Of a stretch of 11,646 nucleotides of DNA, positions 1-5,654 are shown one piece after another (within the stretch, counting starts at the first letter, position 1; every line of letters begins with the position of its first letter). The notes under the pieces were generated by a model, which was not told the origin of the DNA, made no database searches, and saw only the letters and a program-made list of their open reading frames with translations. This stretch comes from Eubacterium sp. (lineage in GTDB: Bacteria > Bacillota > Clostridia > Lachnospirales > Lachnospiraceae): positions 1 through 11,646 of the forward strand of contig JABUSX010000362.1 in the NCBI GenBank assembly GCA_021442545.1. The letters are read 5' to 3'. A program made the position numbers and the translations under genes.

Positions 1-1062
1 TTTAATGGAAAAGAAGTTACAACAGGAACAGAGGGAACAGGAATATTCCTTACAGGAACCGGAAATATTGCAACTTTAAAGGATGTTGCAGCAGAGGCAG
101 GGCTGGCTTTGAGCACCGTCTCCAGAATTCTGAATAACAGGGGATATATCAGCGAAGAAGCCCGCAAAAAGGTGAATGATGCCGTTGCAAAACTGAATTA
201 TCATCCGAATGAACTGGCCTGTTCCCTGCGGAGAAAAAACAGCAATACCATTGGTCTTGTTGTACCGCATATCCGCCATCCGTTTTTTTCGGGTGTGATT
301 GAAGCCATTGAGGCCTGTGCCTATGAAAAAGGCTATCGTATCCTGCTGTTCAATACGAATGAACGTTCCGAAAAAAGCCGGGAGATCGTGGAACTCTGTG
401 TCAGCAATCGTGTGGCCGGCATCATCGTGTGTACAGGCGGAATTCCGACGAAGGAATTTCACGATCTGGGAATTCCGGTCATCGGACTTGAAAGAAGTCT
501 GGAGGAAAAAACATCATCGATTGAATGTGATAACTATATGGGCGGGTGTATGGCTGCCCGGCTTCTGCTTGCGAAAAAATGCAGACATGTGCTGCATCTT
601 GGGGATTATATGAATCAGGAAGCCATGCCGGCTCAGAAAAGAGGCGCCGGTTTCCGTGAAGTCTGCGAAGAAGCAGACATTGAATTCCGCAAGGTCATGT
701 TTGAAAAGAAGGATTATGCCAGGATCGATTATCAGAAAACCATCGAAAGTGCTCTGAGGAATTATCCGCAGGTGGACGGAATTTTCTGCAACAGTGATGT
801 GATTGCGGCGGAAGTACTGCAGGTCTGCCGGAAGCTGGGAAAACATGTTCCCAGAGACATCCAGGTGATTGGGTTTGACGATGTGTATCTGGCATCTCTG
901 ACGACGCCGAAGCTGACAACCATCCGTCAGCCCGTGGATGAAATGGCCAGAATCGTAGTGAATCTGCTCCATGAGATGTCAGAAAGTGAAGAAGAAATTC
1001 TGCAGCGCAGGATCATTCTTCCTGTTGAACTGATTGAGCGAGAAAGCACGAAAGAGGTGTAA
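1..1062 (+). CDS. LacI-family transcriptional repressor, 5' end unresolved
   Basis: Cytoplasmic sugar-responsive DNA-binding repressor. The frame reads NIATLKDVAAEAG then LALSTVSRILNN from base 64, a textbook LacI helix-turn-helix. The hinge-helix region (NELACSLRRK) follows, then a periplasmic-binding-like effector core (IGLVVPHIRHPFFSGV; VDGIFCNSDVIA; VIGFDDVYLA; LTTIRQP) that runs to the TAA at 1060-1062. The start is odd. The frame is open to the window edge with no ATG or GTG, and a TTG at 109 would cut through the recognition helix. Three readings are possible: a start outside the window, a rare ATT start at 67 preceded by a GGAACCGG purine stretch, or a one-base deletion. For the last, an ATG at 5 in another frame opens a Gln/Glu-rich peptide (MEKKLQQEQREQ...), and one extra A near 63-65 would join it to NIATLKDVA. 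It is the natural candidate to bind the operator at 3120-3140. Family assignment is firm; the start and the target are inference. Confidence 0.93.
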   Translation, partial: FNGKEVTTGTEGTGIFLTGTGNIATLKDVAAEAGLALSTVSRILNNRGYISEEARKKVNDAVAKLNYHPNELACSLRRKNSNTIGLVVPHIRHPFFSGVIEAIEACAYEKGYRILLFNTNERSEKSREIVELCVSNRVAGIIVCTGGIPTKEFHDLGIPVIGLERSLEEKTSSIECDNYMGGCMAARLLLAKKCRHVLHLGDYMNQEAMPAQKRGAGFREVCEEADIEFRKVMFEKKDYARIDYQKTIESALRNYPQVDGIFCNSDVIAAEVLQVCRKLGKHVPRDIQVIGFDDVYLASLTTPKLTTIRQPVDEMARIVVNLLHEMSESEEEILQRRIILPVELIERESTKEV

Positions 1063-1109
1063 AGGAATCTTACAAAAACCGGAGCTGCTTACAGGAACAT
1101 GTAAATAAT

Positions 1110-1134
1110 ACCTGCAGCGGCAGGATCTGCAGGT
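1110..1134. terminator. Stem-loop between convergent genes, weak terminator candidate
   Basis: ACCTGCAG (1110-1117) and CTGCAGGT (1127-1134) form a perfect 8-bp inverted repeat around a 9-nt loop. It lies in the 163-bp gap where the LacI gene and the minus-strand operon converge. On the minus strand the stem is followed by ATTATTTA, a poor U-tract, and on the plus strand there is none. It could help end minus-strand transcription, but it is not a canonical terminator. Confidence 0.3.
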
Positions 1135-1165
1135 GTCCGCGAGAAGTGCAGGCGTCCGTGAGAAG
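1128..1165. repeat. Tandem 19-bp duplication
   Basis: TGCAGGTGTCCGCGAGAAG (1128-1146) is followed directly by TGCAGGCGTCCGTGAGAAG (1147-1165). The two copies differ by two transitions. The repeat is in the non-coding gap between convergent genes and partly overlaps the stem-loop at 1110-1134. It looks like a local slippage duplication; no function is evident. Confidence 0.7.
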
Positions 1166-1225
1166 TTTGAATGTGCGCGGAGAGTGCGGCAGTCTGTGCT
1201 GCAGCGGAATGTTCAGCGGGAAGCT

Positions 1226-1984
1226 TTATTCGGCCAGATAGTGCATGAAGGTGGCGGCATCTTCAGGGTTTTTGCTGTTTTTGATGATGGCAGCGTACAA
1301 GGGTTTTCCCTCGTCGTTTCCGTCAGTATTGTACATTTCTCCAAAGAGCGTATAATCAAGATCCAGCCCGTAATAACCGTCAACGGCGGTGCTTTCGTCG
1401 ACTGTTCCGTCGTCCCGGATGGTCATACCCTGCTTTGAAAGGTATGCTTTTCCGGAATCGATGAGTTCCTCCATCTCTTCAGGAGTGAAAGCTTCCTCCA
1501 GAGGCATGCAGGCATCGATGATGCAGAGATATTCAAACATATCCGGGTTGCAGATGGCCACATCCATCCGCTGTGAGGCGATGGTCGAGTAGACTTCTAT
1601 TTCGTGCATATAGTAATAGGAATTTTCATAATCGAAGGGCTGATCCTGATTCAGGTCGAAGGCACCCTTTTTCCCGTCTTTTTTCATCTCGTTCGTTACT
1701 TCCCGAAACCAGGAGCTGATACTGTACCCGTTGTTGAGTACGGCACAGACCCGCAGACGGCAGGCCTTCTGCCCGTCAATAAGGAGCCCGGCAAAGATAA
1801 TTATGAATACGACGATGGAAACACCGAAGAAAATCGGAAGCTTATAGTAATCAAAGATGAAGATAAGCTTATTTTTAAAAGACAGGCTGCGGAACGTGGC
1901 CCAGTCACGTTCCATTTCCTGACGGAAGATTGATTTTTTCTTTTCGGGACGACGGTTCTGGCTGCCGTTTTTCTGATTATTCAT
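1226..1984 (-). CDS. Single-pass membrane protein with extracellular binding-protein-like tail (unrecognised)
   Basis: I do not recognise this 252-residue protein as a named family. Residues 1-45 are hydrophilic and rich in Lys/Arg (EKKKSIFRQEMERDW), so cytoplasmic. A hydrophobic stretch at about 50-71 (LPIFFGVSIVVFIIIFAGLL) is one membrane span. The remaining ~180 residues should lie outside the cell. That tail contains MDVAICNPDMFEYL and ends in KPLYAAIIKNSKNPEDAATF, which resembles the late lobe of sugar-binding proteins, where a Ser/Asn-Lys-Asn-Pro-Glu-x-A helix is common. A membrane-tethered ligand sensor is therefore possible, but this is inference. The ATG is 4 nt after the stop of the upstream DUF624 gene and has only a weak purine site, so translation is probably coupled. 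The pair likely forms one operon read from the divergent region at about 2860. Confidence 0.85.
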   Translation of the reverse strand: MNNQKNGSQNRRPEKKKSIFRQEMERDWATFRSLSFKNKLIFIFDYYKLPIFFGVSIVVFIIIFAGLLIDGQKACRLRVCAVLNNGYSISSWFREVTNEMKKDGKKGAFDLNQDQPFDYENSYYYMHEIEVYSTIASQRMDVAICNPDMFEYLCIIDACMPLEEAFTPEEMEELIDSGKAYLSKQGMTIRDDGTVDESTAVDGYYGLDLDYTLFGEMYNTDGNDEGKPLYAAIIKNSKNPEDAATFMHYLAE

Positions 1985-1988
1985 ATTC

Positions 1989-2705
1989 TCACATCAAATC
2001 CTGAATGTTCTTATCATTGATGTCATATTCCGGCTTGTTCTGAGCGTTTTCAGCTGCATTTCCGCTGTTTCCTTCCGGTTCCGGAAGGTCATCCTCTTCT
2101 GGATCCGGCATGTAAGGCTTGAAGATGGAAAACATCATGACGGCGCAGAACTGTCCGAGGAGACCGAACATGATGAAGAGAAGAGCGGGCAGATATCGGC
2201 AGATAAACAGGCCGGCGAGAATCACAACCCACATGAGAATTGTTCTGGGCAGGTTCTTGATCGAAAGGGTAAAGGCCCAGACAATAAACTGTTTCGTGGT
2301 GCGCTCAAAACAGCCGAGCAGCGGAAAGATGTACAATGTAAAGAAAGCCCAGAAGATCAGAAAAACCCCGAAGAAGAAAAAGAAGAAAGAATAGATGCCA
2401 CGTCCCGCGTTGTAGCAGAGATACATATCAAGGACAAGAAATACACCGATCAGCGTTGTCGGAATTCCCAGGAGCATACCCTGTTTCAGGTTTACTTTGA
2501 AGGAATGGAAAAAATCTTTGTGAATGTAGCCGCCGCTCCCGCGCAGCCGTTCCATAAGCGTGTAGAACATGGCGGCCGTTGACGGACCGATCGTAATGAT
2601 GGGGAGGCAGAAGATGATCCAGAGGATATTGATAATAAACAGATCGAACACCGTGGTCATGGATTTCCAGAATGGATTTTGTCCGTTAAATATCTTGTCC
2701 CACAT
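1989..2705 (-). CDS. DUF624 / YesL-like integral membrane protein
   Basis: A 238-residue polytopic membrane protein. The N-terminal signature FDLFIINILWIIFCLPIITI then GPSTAAMFY (residues 20-48) is typical of the DUF624/YesL family. Further hydrophobic segments lie at about 75-95, 101-130 (including a run of six Phe) and 138-200. The C-terminal ~40 residues are hydrophilic and acidic (DPEEDDLPEPE), longer than I would expect for the family. YesL-type proteins usually sit beside CUT1 carbohydrate transporters and their regulators in Firmicutes; their biochemical role is not established, and an accessory role in sugar uptake or sensing is inferred from neighbours. The ATG at 2703-2705 is preceded on the minus strand by a strong GGAGGAGAGG site. 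The gene is first of a two-gene operon, and its leader carries three 25-bp direct repeats. Confidence 0.9.
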   Translation of the reverse strand: MWDKIFNGQNPFWKSMTTVFDLFIINILWIIFCLPIITIGPSTAAMFYTLMERLRGSGGYIHKDFFHSFKVNLKQGMLLGIPTTLIGVFLVLDMYLCYNAGRGIYSFFFFFFGVFLIFWAFFTLYIFPLLGCFERTTKQFIVWAFTLSIKNLPRTILMWVVILAGLFICRYLPALLFIMFGLLGQFCAVMMFSIFKPYMPDPEEDDLPEPEGNSGNAAENAQNKPEYDINDKNIQDLM

Positions 2706-2740
2706 AGAAATGCCTCTCCTCCTGCAAATTCCTCCGACAT

Positions 2741-2815
2741 GAATATTTCAGATAACAATGAAAATGAATGTTTCAGATATCAATACAAACGGATACTTCA
2801 GATATCGGTCAGTCT
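2741..2815. repeat. Three tandem 25-bp direct repeats in yesL leader
   Basis: Copies begin at exactly 25-bp intervals: 2741, 2766 and 2791. All three share TTCAGATA; copies 2 and 3 share TTCAGATATC; copies 1 and 2 agree at 20 of 25 positions. A near-copy in inverted orientation (ATACCTGAA, complement TTCAGGTAT) lies at 2851-2859, at the predicted minus-strand start site. The array ends about 35 bp before the yesL start codon, so it would be transcribed as leader. Phased direct repeats are typical of binding sites for response regulators or AraC-type activators, but the protein is unknown. Confidence 0.75.
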
Positions 2816-2862
2816 GTTGAACCGAACTTATGCTCAGAACCCCTGTCCGAATACCTGAAATC

Positions 2863-2891
2863 ATCATAACAAACGGGTTGAAAAAAATCAA
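2863..2891 (-). promoter_or_regulatory. Candidate sigma-A promoter for yesL-like operon
   Basis: Read on the minus strand, TTGATT (2886-2891) is followed after 17 nt by TATGAT (2863-2868), four and five matches to the consensus hexamers. Transcription would start near 2856, leaving a leader of about 150 nt before yesL that includes the 25-bp repeats. Confidence 0.5.
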
Positions 2892-2896
2892 TAAGG

Positions 2897-2918
2897 ATAT
2901 GTCAAAGGAATGACATAT
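2897..2918. promoter_or_regulatory. 22-bp inverted repeat, candidate operator
   Basis: ATATGTCA (2897-2904) and TGACATAT (2911-2918) are perfect inverted arms around AAGGAA. The centre lies about 50 bp upstream of the predicted minus-strand start site, just beyond the -35 box, a typical activator position. The left arm also contains a minus-strand TTGACA, but no -10 fits it. The cognate regulator is unknown. Confidence 0.45.
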
Positions 2919-2960
2919 ATACTTTAGGCTTTTTAGCAAAAATTTTTTAAAAAGAAATTA

Positions 2961-3019
2961 TTTCGAAACTGTCTATAAGAAAAAAATAAACAGAAGCCGT
3001 ATATGAAAATGTTTCGAAA
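2961..3019. promoter_or_regulatory. Paired TTTCGAAA palindromes, candidate auxiliary operators
   Basis: The 8-bp palindrome TTTCGAAA occurs at 2961-2968 and 3012-3019, 51 bp apart. Directly before the second copy, ATATGAAAATGTTT (3001-3014) matches ATATGAAAACGTTT of the main operator with one mismatch, 119 bp upstream of it. CG-centred AT-rich palindromes are the usual form of LacI-family sites, so these could be auxiliary operators for looping. The role is inferred. Confidence 0.35.
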
Positions 3020-3088
3020 ACCTTGAAAACCTTGAAAACTGTGGATTTTTCACAAAAACAGAAGAAAAAATAATGACAATATGCAGCG

Positions 3089-3117
3089 TTGACGGCATCG
3101 GCACGCTATACTATAAT
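3089..3117 (+). promoter_or_regulatory. Sigma-A promoter of sugar ABC operon
   Basis: TTGACG (3089-3094) and TATAAT (3112-3117) are separated by exactly 17 nt: a perfect -10 box and five of six matches in the -35 box. Transcription should start near 3124, inside the operator, giving a leader of about 160 nt before the binding-protein ATG at 3287. This is the strongest promoter in the window. Confidence 0.8.
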
Positions 3118-3119
3118 CC

Positions 3120-3140
3120 ATATGAAAACGTTTTACATAT
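3120..3140. promoter_or_regulatory. LacI/CcpA-type operator at the transcription start
   Basis: The palindrome AAAACGTTTT (3125-3134) is flanked by ATATG on the left and ACATAT on the right. The flanks complement each other when offset by one base, giving half-sites like TGAAAACG and TGTAAAACG. This fits the CG-centred operators of LacI-family proteins and is close to a catabolite-responsive element. It covers the predicted start site only 2 bp after the -10 box, so binding would block initiation. The LacI-family protein at 1-1062 or CcpA are the obvious candidates. Confidence 0.65.
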
Positions 3141-3181
3141 ATAAGGGCTGATTTTCAGAATCAACGGCAAAGGTTCTTATA
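3140..3181 (+). other. Foldable leader element in sugar ABC operon mRNA
   Basis: TATAAG (3140-3145) can pair with CTTATA (3176-3181). Inside that, TGATT (3149-3153) pairs with AATCA (3159-3163) around loop TTCAG. The result is a nested, AU-rich structure near the 5' end of the transcript. There is no terminator T-run after it and it matches no riboswitch I know; it may stabilise the mRNA or be incidental. Confidence 0.3.
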
Positions 3182-3286
3182 AAAGAAGAAACGGACATCG
3201 GGTACGGTGTGGTTTCTGTAAAGCGTTTTTTGTTATTGTTTCCCGTCGGAATAACTAAAATGAAGAAAGGAAAGATGAGGGAATTT

Positions 3287-4681
3287 ATGAAGAAGAAATT
3301 GTTAGCACTCGGAATTGCCGGCATCATGATTGCCGGACTTACTGCATGCGGCGGCGGTGCTGCTAAGACGGATTCAGCTGCTGCTTCCAAGGCTGCCGAA
3401 AAAGCTGCCGAGGAAGCTGTTGAAGAAGCTGTCGTCGAAGAAGCTGTCGAAGAAGCTGTTGTTGAAGAAGCTGCTGCTGAAGCTGCAGCCGGATCCGGCG
3501 AAGAAGTCAAGATCACGATCTTCAATACGAAGAGTGAGATTCAGGACGCTTTCGAGGAAATGGCAGCTGAATACAGCGCAGAACATGATGGCGTGACCAT
3601 CGAAGTTTACTATTCAAGCGATACGGTAGCTGCGCACCTTGCAAGTAAGTATGCCGCCAACGATCCTTATACCATTTCCATGGTAGACCCCAAAGATATC
3701 TATTCTCTGGCACCGGATCATGCAATCGATCTGAGCGATCAGGACTGGGTATCCCATACACAGTATGCGATTTCCGTTGATGACAAGGTCGTCGGTTTCC
3801 CGGTCTGTATCGAAGCCCGCGGTGTGATCTACAATGCTGACGCCGTTGAAGCCATCACAGGCGAAACCTTCAATCCGGAAGATTATGCGACTCTTGATGC
3901 ATTCACAGCTCTTCTTGAGACCATGCGTCAGGGCGGAATCGAAGGACCGACAGCCATTCAGAAGGAAGACTGGTCTCTGTCCGCTCACTACATCCAGGAA
4001 GTCTACGAGGAACAGCCCGATGTTCAGAAGTTTGTAGATTCTCTGTATGACGGAAGCGCAGATCTGGTCAACAACGAGAAATTCAATTCCATGATGGACA
4101 CCTTCGATGTACTGAAAGAGTACAACTACATGAAGGGTGCAGAAATCTCTGCAGAACGTGAGACCTCCGAAGCCATGCTCGCAACAGGTGAAGTTGCGTT
4201 CATGTTCGGCGGCAACTGGGACTGGTCCCTGATCAAAGACTTCGAGCCGAGCGAAAACATGGGCATGATGCCGGTTCCGCAGAATATGGATGACGGTACC
4301 AACGAGATGCTCGTAGGCGGCGGTTCCAAGATGTTCTTCATTGACAGCTCCGACAAGACCTCCGATGCACAGAGACAGGCTGCGAAAGACTTCCTGAACT
4401 GGCTCGTATTCGATGAAGCCGGAAATGAATTCCTGACAGTACAGTGTGCTGTTATCCCGGCCTTCGACAACATCGATACATCTGCTCTTGATCCGCTGTC
4501 AGCAAGTGTTAAGGAATATGCCGACGCAGGCGCTCTGGTTCCGAACTATGACTACGATCCGGATGACCACATCCCGTCAGTCGGCGCTTCCATGCAGAAA
4601 TATCTTGCCGGCGAAATCGATCGTCCCACTCTTGCTACAGAAATCAGCGATTACTGGAAAAACGCAAAAAGACCGTCATAA
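3287..4681 (+). CDS. CUT1 sugar ABC transporter substrate-binding lipoprotein
   Basis: Extracellular lipoprotein that captures a sugar and delivers it to the two permeases downstream. The chosen ATG at 3287 has GAGGG five bases upstream and gives a clean lipoprotein signal, MKKKLLALGIAGIMIAGLTA then Cys21 (464 aa). ATGs at 3260 and 3275 would only add charged residues. Residues 25-72 form an Ala/Glu/Val-rich linker with a 9-residue tandem repeat. The family-1 extracellular solute-binding fold starts at about 73 (EVKITIFNTK) and includes GVIYNADAVEAITGE, MLATGEVAFMFGGNWDW and a C-terminal closure helix region (AKDFLNWLVFDEAGNEF). The Trp and aromatic residues suit a sugar ligand, but the ligand cannot be named. 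It is the first gene of the operon, controlled by the promoter and operator upstream; a stem-loop after it probably raises its yield over the permeases. Confidence 0.95.
   Translation: MKKKLLALGIAGIMIAGLTACGGGAAKTDSAAASKAAEKAAEEAVEEAVVEEAVEEAVVEEAAAEAAAGSGEEVKITIFNTKSEIQDAFEEMAAEYSAEHDGVTIEVYYSSDTVAAHLASKYAANDPYTISMVDPKDIYSLAPDHAIDLSDQDWVSHTQYAISVDDKVVGFPVCIEARGVIYNADAVEAITGETFNPEDYATLDAFTALLETMRQGGIEGPTAIQKEDWSLSAHYIQEVYEEQPDVQKFVDSLYDGSADLVNNEKFNSMMDTFDVLKEYNYMKGAEISAERETSEAMLATGEVAFMFGGNWDWSLIKDFEPSENMGMMPVPQNMDDGTNEMLVGGGSKMFFIDSSDKTSDAQRQAAKDFLNWLVFDEAGNEFLTVQCAVIPAFDNIDTSALDPLSASVKEYADAGALVPNYDYDPDDHIPSVGASMQKYLAGEIDRPTLATEISDYWKNAKRPS
3410..3472 (+). repeat. Coding tandem repeat in lipoprotein linker
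   Basis: Two 27-nt units (3410-3436, 3437-3463) each encode EEAVEEAVV, followed by a partial unit encoding EEA. The two DNA units differ at four positions, all synonymous third bases. The encoded segment (residues 42-62) is strongly acidic and likely helical, and would act as a stalk between the lipid anchor and the binding domain. Confidence 0.85.
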
Positions 4682-4719
4682 GACAAATCAGAGAAACCTC
4701 TCATTGTAATTATTCATAA

Positions 4720-4758
4720 TGCCTCGTCAGAGCCGTCAGGCTCTGGCAGGCACTTTTT
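4720..4758 (+). terminator. Intercistronic stem-loop with T-run (partial terminator or mRNA stabiliser)
   Basis: CAGAGCC (4728-4734) and GGCTCTG (4739-4745) form a perfect 7-bp stem with loop GTCA. TGCCT (4720-4724) and AGGCA (4748-4752) add a 5-bp outer stem across a small internal loop. CTTTTT follows. It sits between the binding protein and the first permease, only 13 bp before the permease ATG. This placement is common in binding-protein transporters, where it makes binding-protein message more abundant than permease message by attenuation or 3'-end protection. Confidence 0.7.
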
Positions 4759-4771
4759 CGGGGGTTAGGAC

Positions 4772-5653
4772 ATGAATACAAATACAATGTCTTATAAGAC
4801 AAAACAATTCCTGATGTTTGCAGGAATACCGACCTTTGTCTTTGCCGCGGTTGTGATCGTGCCGTTCGTATACGGCCTGTATCTGACCTTTACAAGCTGG
4901 GACGGTGTTTCGCTGCAGAAACCGTTCGTCGGTCTGCAGAACTACATACAGGCATTTCAGGATTCGGCCTACTGGCAGTCGCTGGGAAGGACCATTATCT
5001 ATACCATAATCGCCGTTATCCTTGTCAACGTCGTTGCTTTCCTGCTTGCTTTCCTGGTAACGAGCGGCGTGAAAGGACAGAACTTCTTCCGTGCAGGTTT
5101 CTTTGTTCCGAACCTGATCGGCGGTATCGTTCTCGGTTATGTATGGAAATTCGTTTTCAACCGTGCTTTCGTAGCTATCGGCAAATCCATGAATATTGAC
5201 GTACTGAAATCCTCGTGGCTTGCTACGACCGGCGGTGCCATGTTCTGTCTGATCATCGTATCCGTATGGCAGTACGCCGGTTATATGATGCTGATCTATG
5301 TAGCAGGCTTTATGAGTGTTTCAAAAGACGTCATCGAAGCAGCCAAGATCGATGGATGTACGAACATGCAGACCATCGTCCGTATTTCGGTTCCTTTGAT
5401 GGTGTCTTCTTTTGTACAATGCCTGTTCCTGACGCTGACGCGATGTTTCATGGTCTACGACGTGAACCTGTCTTTGACGAAGGGTGAACCCTTCAACAGT
5501 ACGGTCATGGCGGCCATGCACGTTTACAACAAGGCGTTCACATATAAGGACTTCGGTGTAGGTCAGGCGGAGGCACTGATCCTATTTGTTGTCTGTGCAA
5601 TTGTAGGCGTTATTCAGGTATATGTAGGAAAGAAAGCGGAGGTGTCAGCATAA
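4772..5653 (+). CDS. CUT1 sugar ABC transporter permease, MalF-type
   Basis: Inner-membrane permease of 293 residues, one half of the transport channel. About six hydrophobic segments are visible, starting with FLMFAGIPTFVFAAVVIVPF after a short cytoplasmic N-terminus, then SWDGVSLQKPFVGLQNY, typical of MalF-like sugar permeases. The EAA loop that docks on the ATPase is at residues 189-195 (EAAKIDG), continuing CTNMQTIVRISVPLM. The ATG is preceded by a GGGGGTTAGG purine site just after the intercistronic stem-loop. The gene overlaps nothing and ends 1 nt before the second permease. Length and motifs are normal; the sugar is unknown. Confidence 0.95.
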   Translation: MNTNTMSYKTKQFLMFAGIPTFVFAAVVIVPFVYGLYLTFTSWDGVSLQKPFVGLQNYIQAFQDSAYWQSLGRTIIYTIIAVILVNVVAFLLAFLVTSGVKGQNFFRAGFFVPNLIGGIVLGYVWKFVFNRAFVAIGKSMNIDVLKSSWLATTGGAMFCLIIVSVWQYAGYMMLIYVAGFMSVSKDVIEAAKIDGCTNMQTIVRISVPLMVSSFVQCLFLTLTRCFMVYDVNLSLTKGEPFNSTVMAAMHVYNKAFTYKDFGVGQAEALILFVVCAIVGVIQVYVGKKAEVSA

Positions 5654-5654
5654 T

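Larger units (their letters stand above)
2706..3286. promoter_or_regulatory. Divergent regulatory region between yesL-like operon and sugar ABC operon
   Basis: This 580-bp stretch holds no convincing gene. The short frames in it have no ribosome site or recognisable motif. It is AT-rich, especially at 2930-3070, and carries divergent promoters: minus strand at 2863-2891 and plus strand at 3089-3117. It also carries three direct repeats (2741-2815), a 22-bp inverted repeat (2897-2918), two TTTCGAAA palindromes (2961 and 3012), a LacI-type operator (3120-3140) and a foldable leader (3140-3181). Two directly adjacent copies of CCTTGAAAAC/CTTGAAAAC sit at 3021-3039. Confidence 0.75.

Noticed and set aside
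40..49. Palindrome GGAATATTCC near the window start
   Set aside because: Short, and inside a probable coding or leader stretch rich in GGAACAG repeats; no supporting second site.
514..972. 152-residue minus-strand open frame inside the LacI gene
   Set aside because: It is a shadow of a clearly recognised coding sequence, without a ribosome site or family motif.
2748..2939. 63-residue minus-strand open frame in the divergent region
   Set aside because: No ribosome site, and it runs through the direct repeats, promoter and inverted repeat; better explained as regulatory DNA.
3217..3230. cre-like sequence TGTAAAGCGTTTTT in the leader
   Set aside because: Half-site spacing is one base too long for a cre and the right arm is only a T-run; too weak to annotate.
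3209..3286. Longer start of the binding protein
   Set aside because: It would place 26 residues before an ideal lipoprotein signal peptide; GAGGG precedes the ATG at 3287 at correct spacing.
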